Source: Ramazzottius varieornatus (Eukaryota; Tardigrada; Eutardigrada; Parachela; Ramazzottiidae). Taken from it: a stretch of 64,000 bases of DNA. The notes beneath the pieces were generated by a model that made no database searches, was not told the origin of the DNA, and saw only the letters and a list, made by a program, of their open reading frames with translations. Shown here one piece after another: positions 56,001 through 64,000 of the stretch. The stretch spans positions 186,001-250,000 of the forward strand of contig BDGG01000016.1 of assembly GCA_001949185.1 (NCBI GenBank), in the 5' to 3' direction. Numbering within the stretch: position 1 is the stretch's first letter; each line of letters opens with the position of its first letter. The translations under genes were made by a program, and so were the position numbers.

Positions 56001-59000
56001 CGGCAAGTTTATAGTTTGTATGGAAGTCAGGAAACAGATATCGGACAAACGACGTAACGTAGTAAAATTCAACCGTAGAAAATTGTCATGGACAGTGGCC
56101 ATCAGCTGTTTTACTCTAAAGCTTAAACTCTCCTGTCGACTTTGTCTCGAAGTAGCCTTGGAATAGTTTGAGCTGTTGAAGGTGTGCGTGTTCCGGTAAT
56201 GGGGATCTAACTGCTATGATGAACATGACAAGCTTTAGCTCTTCGGCCCAATATCCAGCACGTACGTAAAGAAGTCCAGCCTTCGATGTTGGTTTTTACT
56301 TGTAGCAAGAATCACCTGCCCGTGCCGCCGTAGCGAAAGGGCCTGGTCCGTAATTTTTACTGGTCCGTAATTTTTACTGGCCCGTAATATCCCGTCGTTC
56401 GTGTAGTCTAACTGCTCTGCAGCGTGTAGTTTGAAAACTATTCGCCCCGCAGTGGATTAGGCAGAGTAGGTCAGTTTGCTGGATGGGTTGTTGACCATTT
56501 CCGGCAAGGACGAAAGAGTTTCAGAAACGAAGGCGAAAGGGTGGACGAGAAGATAATGGGCCGTTATCGGGGTTGATTGGGTGCTGCGAGAGTGGACTCT
56601 TCTCCGAAAAGAACGTGCCGTTTACTTGAGCTAGGTCGATAAAAATGTCGCAATTTGTGAGCTTTGTCTATCTTGAAAGCCTCTTGTCCTGCTTGGAAGA
56701 TATGGAAGATAAGGAAGAAGGCAAAAAAGGCGCTGGTGCGTGCAATTTGGATAAGCGCCACCGAAGACAGAAAAAAAGCTAGCGTCTGTTGGCGTATCGT
56801 GATGATGGAGAAGTTGGCCATGGCCTGACAACAAGTTTGTGCTGACGAAGAAACGTTTGGTCCACACTCGTGATGAGTACAGCTTTTCTTTTGCCCGTCG
56901 AGCTTGAAAGCTCCGGCGCTCACACACACCACCACCAAACTTTGACGGTCATCGGCAAGAAGCTGGATTTCTTTTAGGTAGACGTTTGGGCAAAGAGGGA
57001 AGAACCAGCCAGTCAATTCTGTCAACCAAATGCTCAAAACGAAACTCAGGTTTTGTCGCTTGATTTGCTCTGTCGATGGCCTAATCGGTAATGAGGTGAA
57101 GCTCCAGCATCTGTTGTGATGTCGTTTGTCCATGGGAACAATGCGAAGCGAGGACAGGAAATCATAGAAAGAAGGAAGGTATCGTGACGAAGATTCACTG
57201 CGTTTGGTTTTACAGCTGATAGCGGAGTTGGGATGATTAGTTGGGATGATAGCGGTGCTTTGCGAGATGGACAGCCGAAGTACCTTTATCACGTCGTGCA
57301 TATTGACACGAGCATGTTTCTGGTTCTTGTTTGACCGCAGATACGGCTCTGTGGAAAACCGAGTGTTGAAATTGTTGGGGGAGGTTTCAGTGCGTCGGTT
57401 CTACGCGGTTGTGTACTCTGTGCGTCGACGGTGGAGCTTCCACGTCAACATGGCGCAACGTGGACGGTCATGTGAGAAGCCCTAAGCGTCCACGCAATCG
57501 ATTTTTGGTGTAGTCGGAATGGAGAAATGCATTAGCTGGTGCAGCTCGATAGAACGATATGCTTAGCATGAGAACGGCACGCTCTGCAGGAAAGTTTTTG
57601 TCAGCGAAGAAAGAAAGGCTTTGAGGGCTTTTGTCTGCGGGATGTCGTAAAAAAGTAGAAACGCTGACACTGCGTGAACTTGGCTTACAAAGCTCGAGCT
57701 TGACAAGCACTCCATCGTTCACTGCTCTGCAACCTCGACTAGCAGCGTAGAGAACATGCTTCGTTTGGTCATGATAGAGAAATAACATGAAAGCATCCTA
57801 AAGTGCTTTTACGGCCTTTTACGCTGAGGAACGCGTCAATGAGATTGTATGCGCTTATATGGGGATGTGCTGAAACGGAGAGAAAAGACCCTGACGGGTG
57901 TGTCAGCCAGATTTTTCCATAACTGCCCCGGATTACTGTAGTCCAAAATATGGCAGAAATAATCGGGAAATGACATAAAATGGAGAGTAGCACGAGTTTC
58001 AACATAATTTCTGACTGCGTCATGGAATTTTGAGACTAAGTTAATATCAAAGGCAAAATATGCCTGGATTAGATACCGTGTGGAATGTGAGCAGATGGAC
58101 TAAAGCCGATCGTCAACTTAAGTCGTGCACATTTTCATTGTTTTTGGCTGAATGGGTGCGCCACTTGGTTCATTTCATTGGTCCACGTCTCATTTCGCGG
58201 AGAAGAAAATTAATAACAAATTCGAAGAAAAGTGAGAAAGGGTAGTTTTCGTTACCGTGATTGGGAAGTGGATCAATGGTCGACAAGGAGGACAGCATTT
58301 GATTTTTGTACCAAATGTCAGTAGAAATTTGAGCTGTTGATTGGGTCGATAGTAATAAATTTGGTTGTCTCTTGCAGGTTTGGGAAAGTTCAAAGCGTAA
58401 AGCTTTTCGTGAAAGAAAAAGAAGCTAAAGATAGCGTTGGCAACGTTGTGCCAACAAACGGGATCAGTCTGCCAGAAGTTTTGGCAACCGTTGCCTTCAT
58501 CGATATCAAGTCGGCCAACAAGGCGCATTCCACCAAGCATGTCTTGGATGGCCGAACCCTGAAAACTGATTACTACACGCCATCCTCCTCCGCCTCTTCA
58601 TCAGCAACCAACGTCAGCTCACATGTGCCGGAGGGAACAACTGGCGCGGGTGCGAAGACGACAAGTGTTGCTGTCGCCGATCCTCCTTTAGAGAAAGAAG
58701 GACCTCCTGACATTGATGAGCGCTCGCACAACACAGGCAGCTCCGCAAAAGCTGCTCTCAAAAGACGGCACAGTCAAAGGTACGGTATTATTTCCTGGCG
58801 TTTGGATCTCATTCGGTCTTTCCAGTAACCGAAATTGGTTAATTAACCGGTGGAGAATCGAACCGAGGCGGCTTGGCGAAATGCCAGCTGTTCTCAACAC
58901 AGGCTGGAAAAATATTGTAGAGAAATGGCAATCGATTTTGTGTGGCCATATGGCTTGGTGTAACTTGAGTAGAGCGAGGATTTCTCGACTCGTATTTGCG

Positions 59001-62000
59001 TCGGCGGAGGTTTCGAGCTAGTTCGTGTAAAGAGAGCTATGTTTATCATCCCGAAAATCGATGGGTTTTCGTCGATTTATGATGGAAAGTGGAGATTTGG
59101 GCTTTCCATCAGTCGTAATCAGCGCACCGTGCTCAGACAAGCGAACGTGAGGGATGGTTATCGACTAAATGCTGTGTTTGACGACATACTGCGAAAAGTA
59201 ATCGATATCAGAACGCTCGATTACAGTATCCGTTCTGGATACCAGCTGCGAGGGTTTCAGAGTTCGTGGGGAGCCAGCAAATGGCCATTTGCAGGAATGC
59301 TCCCAGCGCATACTTTGTGCCTGTAATAGCCGAAACTAGCGTTTAGTTTTTTGTGTAATGGGCTGTGAAAATATAGAAACACCTGCGTTTAATGACACTT
59401 TAATGAGGAGGGAGTGGTGAAAATGGCGAAAGAAATGGGTGTATTGTATGATACTTCAAAGTGTCGTGGTGCAAAGAAGACCAAGTTCCACAAATGAGCA
59501 CATCGAACAGCGGCGCACTGTTTTGTCTTTGTCTGTATCAGATAGCAGAGACCCTACTGTACTTTGTACGGGTTTCTTGATTATCTGATACACGTAAGGT
59601 GCGAAGGTTCACTCGAACAGTACTAAATACAGGATCAAAGACATTATAAGTAAAAGGGGAAAACTGAGAAAACTGGGAGGCCGGTAAACGAAAGGTGCAA
59701 GGTTATTCCTCAAGTGGCGCACACCTTCGTCCATATTGGCTGGAAGCTCGCGCCACTTGATGGGACGATCTTGGGCGCTTCGACTGACGGTTTCCCAACC
59801 ATGGATAGACAACAGAAGAGCTTTCGGGAAGATATGGTTGTGCGGAAACTAATCCTCGTTTCTTCTTCCAGTGTGCGGGAAGCAGAGTCTTCGGCGGACA
59901 GTAATTCCCAGACTCATTCGGAGGAGGAACTTGGCTTGTCTCGTCCAAACAGGACAACGGGGATCTCGACGGTATCTTCGGCGGATTCTGGCAACTCCAA
60001 TGAAAGGTAAGGATAGTCTGAGGAACCTCAGAGCGAGCAGTGTTTCATGGTTTATGTGGGCTTCAGGACACATGTGAGAACGAGAGTAACGCCAAGGGAA
60101 AAGGAAGGTAGCAGGATAGCGACGGACGTTGACGATCGTGAACGTTCACGAGGGTCGCCTCCACCTTCGAGAACTACTGCGACAAGGCAGCGCATCTCCG
60201 CACATGAACCCACAAGTCTTTCACGGCATAGCTCCCCGCAGCTGCCGGCCTCTGCTGCACATTCCGATGCAGGCAGCGCTGCCGATAGTCCGGGGAGGAA
60301 TACCAGAGAACACTCTCTCGCCAGGTACAACCATCTTCTCCAGATCCATGGCTTTGTCGGTGCGCCAGTATTCACCCTTTTGTTTTCTTTCAGCCAAGGA
60401 GATGACTCGATATCGAGTGCGGGAGATAGATTGCTATTCGAACCGCTGTCAGCCGACAAGCGGCCTTTAGCGATATGTGTGCGGAATTTACCTGCCCGGT
60501 CTTCAGGTATCTATTTATATTTTGCCAAAGTTTTGTGGAAAGGGAATACTTCTTTGAGACTGCGCTCTTCGTTACAGATTCTAGCCTGAAAGATGGCCTA
60601 TTTCATGAATATAAAAAGTATGGTAAGATTGTGGCAGTGAAAGTGCAAGGGAAGGATGCGGAGCGCCATGGAGTAATCTGCTTCAAAAGGTATTCTAGCA
60701 TGATCTATCGGAAAAAAACTGTAAAGAAAATTCTAAAAAGCTGTTGATCGGAACAGTTGAGGATTCCCGGTTACCTCTGTGGTTTTGTCTAGGCCGGAAG
60801 ATGTGGAGAAAGCCTGTGATATGTCCAAGGACAGAAAGTTTTTTGGCGCTAGCGTTCTGGTTAGCCCGCACAAGGAACCGGTGGAGTTGGTCGAAGCTGA
60901 CAAGCGATTGAAAGATGAGGAGATTGACGAGTATCATCAGAAGGCCGGTAGAACGCTGTACGTGGGAGAGCTGGAAAAGGGAACGACGATAGAGGATTTG
61001 AAAGAAACCTTCCGAACATTCGGCGAGGTCTTGGTGCGTTCATCTGGTTTTCGAACGAGTTTGACCGAATGATAATATGCGATGATCATTCTTTTTGCAG
61101 GATGTCGATATCAAAAGGCAGCCGAACGGCAATGCTTATGCATTTATTCAGTTTACTGATATCGTTAGCGTGGTGAAAGCGTTGAAAAAGATGGAGGACA
61201 ACAAGAAGGTTGGATGGGGAAAGACGATGGCGACCAATTGCGTGTGGTGTGACAACCTGCCGGAGAAGATATCGGAGCGGTCCCTGTCGGTGCATTTTGC
61301 CCGAGCTGGCCCGGTTAAGCACATTTCCATTAACCGCGAAAAGGGACAAGCACTGCTCTTTTTCGACACGGTGGACTTTGCTCAAAATGCAATCACTGAT
61401 CTCAGAGGGAAACCTCTGCTCAACCGACGCTTACAGGTAAGAAGGCCGTTCGAACTCAGTACCGTTGACAAAGTATTCTTTGTCCACTAGAACAACTGTC
61501 TTATTCTTTTTTTCCAGCTTGACTTTGCCAGTCGAGAGTTGCAGGGTTTATTCTTCGAAGAAATGGAACGGTCGGGACAGATGTCCGTGGAGAGAAAGTC
61601 TAGTTTCGTTCGGGAAGCGATCACGCACAATGGAAGTACTACCCGCTTTTCCGAAAGGTAAATTTGTCCAACAGTCGGCAAGTTAAGGATGCAAGCCACC
61701 TTGTTGTCCAGTAGTCCAAAAACCATCTGTTTAGTCTGGTCGAAGGTTGAAACTGTTAAGTGAGGGTCCCATGAGGTGCGTAGACCACTTGGGTACCCAA
61801 AGCCAAGAAGTTTCGAGGCGTGCCATGATCAATATTTCGGCATAACATGAAACCATGAAAGATGCCGAAACGGCATGCCATTAAGTTACTCTGTATTTGG
61901 GAATTACAGAGACTCCTTCCTGCCGTTCAACGACGCGAGGAACCACTTGAATAACCGGTCGGCCGAGCTCCGGTATCGCTACGAGAATTCTCGGTCGCGG

Positions 62001-64000
62001 CGAGATCTGGCCGAACCCACGCGGGCTCGAAATGGCGAACGCTCTGTGGACTCGTACGAGCGGGAAGTTGGCTACGGCCAACGAGACCGCCGATCAGGTC
62101 GCTCCGAAAGCCCAAAGAACAGGAACTCGGACAACGAGTCCATTTACAGTGACAAGAGCGAGCATTCCAGCAGTCGTCGCTTCCTGCGGCACTTCAGTCG
62201 GTCCCCTTCGGAATCCATCGAAGACCGAAGCCAGAGAAGGAACAGTTCACAGTCCTACGGGCGAAGAAAGAGCAAAGACTACACTCGGACACACAGCGCA
62301 CGTAGCCCTTCGCCCTCCAGCCCCATCTCGGGCAACGAAGGTTCAGACTCGGAAGGGTCGCCGGTGAGTAGGCAGAAGCAGCGGCTTCGGCAGCTGCAGA
62401 ATGCCGTTATGGAGACCAGTGGACGAAACAGGGGTGTGCTGAAGAGACAGCGCAGTGTCGGACCGAGAACCCCCGAAAGTGGCGGTAGCGAGCGAGCCGG
62501 TACACCGGACGAGCCTCCACCAGATAGTCCACCGCTGGAGAGAGATCGAAGGAAGAGCATGACGGCTGGAACCATCGAAGAAGCCAGGCAGACACTACCG
62601 GTGGCGGCTGGACAAGTGGTGGCGGAAAGAGTGGTGGCGGACAGTAACACTCCCGAAGTGTCGTCTAGTAAGGAAGATAGCCCAACTCTGTTGACCACCG
62701 TCAACTCGGCCAAAGCAAAGGTGGACGGACCAGTCGAGATGGGCAGCGATGTAGTAACGTCCACCGTCAACCATGCTGGATCGCCAAGTCTCGCTGATGA
62801 CCCTTCGGTCCATTCCTCGACAGAGTCGGAGACCTCGAAAAAGTCCGAGACGATGGTGTCGCCACTCCCTCAAAGCATTTCCAACGGTCCCTTACCCGAC
62901 TTCTTCCAAGCAAGACTGGACAAGAAGGGTTCGATGGCGATAAGTCCGGCTGAGTTACCGCTACCAGGTGAGCAACGGGTGCCGGACTAGAAGCAGCGGT
63001 GGCTGTGATGCTTTTCATAATTTGGAACGTGGGCCAATTAATACGAAAACCAGATCATTTTTCTAAGTGGTGCACACCGTCAGCCATTGGCAGTGAGAAT
63101 GTGCGCCACCTGCGAAGGATCTGGTTGAAGTCATTTGCCGACGTCCCGTGGTACGTTTTCGTGACGACAAAGCGCGGTTATTATGGAATGTTGTTCACCG
63201 GGTTGCCTTCCAGGTTTCGCAATGAAGAAGGCTGACAGCGAAGATATCTCCATGGGTGGTTTTAACGACGTCCCGACACCACCATCTTCTCCGCGCTTCA
63301 AGACCTCCTTCCACGACCGGATGAAAGCCCTGGACGAAAAGTTTGAAAAGATCTCCTCGGTCACAGTGGCTATGAGTGGCCTCAAGAACCGCAGTACATC
63401 GCTGAGCGAGGACAAGGCCTCACCAGTGAAGAAAGTGGACAGTTTCATTGGGTCGAACACCAGCCCACTGATGGTCAAACCAGAACCTTTCCTGGAGAAG
63501 AAGTTGGCAAGTACCAACGAGCCGTCGAGTCAAGAAACAAACGGCCTACCACAGGTGTCGAACATTGCTCGCTACACTGCTAACCCGAAATTGACAGTCA
63601 GGTCGGTCTCCACGGCCAGTTCTCTGCTCCCTACCACTCCGACCGCGTCGACTAACACCCAGGAAGTTAAAGAGAAGGTGGACCCGGTGGAGAGGACGGT
63701 GTCAAAGCCTGTAACGGCTGACATCACCGCAAAGATCTTGTCGATAACCAACGAAGCGTCGGCCAAGTTCCACAGTGCGTCTCCGACCACGTCTGTGCTG
63801 AACACTGCTGTGAGCAGTACGGTGGCACCCCCGGTTTCGGTGGTTCCTTCGGCCAAGTGGAATGGCAAGGTTGAGCCGATGGGTGGTGAGGGGAAGCCAG
63901 GTAAAGCGGAGAATGCCAAGACCATCTTTTTCAGTTCAGCCAAGAGTGTCGAAGAAGTGGGCAGAGCCGAAGCCAAGAAAGCCAGCAGTCTCGTGGCGCC
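50093..64000 (+). CDS. spen: Spen/SHARP-type RRM transcriptional regulator (partial, 3' end missing)
   Basis: Nuclear RNA-binding corepressor scaffold. Exons seen: 50093-50175, 58378-58779, 59872-60006, 60067-60324, 60394-60506, 60578-60689, 60793-61033, 61101-61436, 61518-61657, 61910-62967, 63214 to the edge; phases agree throughout, about 1221 aa visible. RRM1 (about 7-95) opens MVRESRHLWIGNLPEN and is split by the 8.2-kb intron 1. A Ser-rich linker follows. RRM2 (about 316-395) has LAICVRNLPARSS and LKDGLFHEYKKYGKI. RRM3 (about 420-495) has RTLYVGELEKGTT and AYAFIQF. RRM4 (about 500-575) has NCVWCDNLPEKIS and LLNRRLQLDFASREL. After residue 610 comes an Arg/Ser-rich then Ser/Thr/Pro-rich tail, as in Spen proteins. 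The SPOC domain expected at the C-terminus lies beyond the window. Confidence 0.95.
51365..51380. repeat. CAAGTNATCAATCAAG motif, copy 1
   Basis: CAAGTTATCAATCAAG. Contains the PBX/Exd-Hox type octamer TGATTGAT in reverse. Spen intron 1. Confidence 0.6.
51481..51496. repeat. CAAGTNATCAATCAAG motif, copy 2
   Basis: CAAGTCATCAATCAAG, 116 bp after copy 1. Confidence 0.6.
52668..52680. promoter_or_regulatory. Overlapping TGATTGAT octamers
   Basis: TGATTGATTGATT gives two overlapping matches to the Exd/PBX-Hox bipartite consensus in Spen intron 1. Binding is inferred from the motif only. Confidence 0.35.
54068..54156. repeat. CAAGTGGCGC hairpin repeat with tail
   Basis: CAAGTGGCGCAC (54068) pairs with GTGCGCCACTGGG (54105-54117). 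The tail GACGATCTCGCAGTTTCG then TTTGCCGACCTCCCC follows. Spen intron 1. Confidence 0.85.
55063..55078. repeat. CAAGTNATCAATCAAG motif, copy 3
   Basis: CAAGTGATCAATCAAG. A further ATCAATCA octamer lies at 55151-55158. Confidence 0.6.
55951..56399. mobile_element. MITE family A, copy 2
   Basis: Ends AACGACGGGATATTAYGGGC in inverted orientation; the interior aligns with copy 1 at 2883-3341 (for example ACAAACGACGTAACGTAGTA and GAATCACCTGCCCGTGCCGC). The right end carries a tandem duplication of the GGTCCGTAATTTTTACT unit. Spen intron 1, no coding capacity. Confidence 0.87.
58120..58168. repeat. CAAGTGGCGC hairpin repeat (left arm diverged)
   Basis: AAGTCGTGCAC (58120-58130) pairs with GTGCGCCACTTGG (58156-58168); the loop holds TTTTTGGCTGAAT. 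Spen intron 1. Confidence 0.65.
58780..59871 (+). other. Spen intron 2 (1.1 kb)
   Basis: No nested gene. Contains one hairpin repeat at 59711-59800. Confidence 0.7.
59711..59800. repeat. CAAGTGGCGC hairpin repeat with tail
   Basis: CAAGTGGCGCAC (59711-59722) pairs with CGCGCCACTTGA (59749-59760); the loop contains CATATTGGCTGGAAG. The tail GGGACGATCTTGGGCGCTTC is partly diverged. One of the best-preserved stems. Confidence 0.85.
63063..63148. repeat. CAAGTGGCGC hairpin repeat with tail
   Basis: CTAAGTGGTGCACAC (63063) pairs with GTGCGCCACCTG (63101-63112); the loop holds GCCATTGGCAG. The tail ends TTTGCCGACGTCCC (to 63148). Fills about a third of Spen intron 10. Confidence 0.8.

Larger units (their letters stand above)
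50176..58377 (+). other. Spen intron 1 (8.2 kb)
   Basis: Interrupts RRM1 between TYFE and RFGKV. Contains MITE family A copy 2, two hairpin repeats, repeated CAAGTNATCAATCAAG motifs, and long stretches where the sense strand is rich in G and T and poor in C. No nested gene is firmly supported; an antisense 245-codon ATG frame at 56564-57301 is discussed under findings. Confidence 0.8.

Noticed and set aside
61875-62990. 371-codon frame starting before the exon at 61910
   Set aside because: The start is an artefact; splice phase shows this is Spen exon 10 entered at 61910 and left at 62967.

Overview
This is animal nuclear DNA. Every confident gene is split by mostly short GT-AG introns, and the products are metazoan: a KLF5/dar1-type zinc-finger factor, an INF2/form3-type formin, a CFAP97-like protein, cytosolic glycerol-3-phosphate dehydrogenase, a TEAD/scalloped factor and Spen. 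The mixture of compact genes, a Rds1-like ferritin-fold protein and small secreted proteins would suit a tardigrade or another small ecdysozoan. That placement is inference and I hold it only moderately. No rRNA, tRNA or CRISPR was found.

Layout. 0.9-7.7 kb: KLF gene, minus strand. 8.8-24.7 kb: INF2-type formin, minus, 15 coding exons, 1544 aa. 24.7-31.6 kb: gene-poor. 31.6-33.0 kb: CFAP97-like gene, plus. 33.3-34.6 kb: a small secreted-protein gene, plus, broken by a 10-bp near-tandem repeat and by a TA-flanked foldback MITE inside an exon. 36.1-36.9 kb: frameshifted BTB-BACK gene, minus. 37.4-39.0 kb: GPD1, minus, head-to-head with a single-domain NYN protein, plus (39.65-40.96 kb). 44.6-46.6 kb: TEAD/scalloped, plus. 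47.55-48.77 kb: secreted Rds1/PCC13-62-like ferritin-fold protein, plus. 50.1-64.0 kb: Spen, plus, running off the right edge with an 8.2-kb first intron.

I checked exon phases by hand. KLF, formin, CFAP97, GPD1, NYN, TEAD, Rds1-like and Spen all close in frame across every junction with no corrective indels. The lesions in the secreted-protein gene and the BTB gene are therefore more likely real pseudogenisation or null alleles than poor base quality.

Repeats sit in introns and gaps. A 50-bp hairpin family with arms CAAGTGGCGC/GCGCCACTTG occurs at least nine times. A 450-bp MITE with long terminal inverted repeats occurs twice (KLF intron 1 and Spen intron 1). A 169-bp Tc1/mariner-like foldback MITE sits in the secreted-protein gene. 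Spen intron 1 also holds repeated CAAGTNATCAATCAAG motifs and a strong G-over-C bias on the sense strand.

The genes do not form one pathway. TEAD, KLF and Spen are nuclear regulators; the formin and CFAP97-like protein act on cytoskeleton or cilia; GPD1 is metabolic; the Rds1-like protein is predicted secreted and possibly stress-related.
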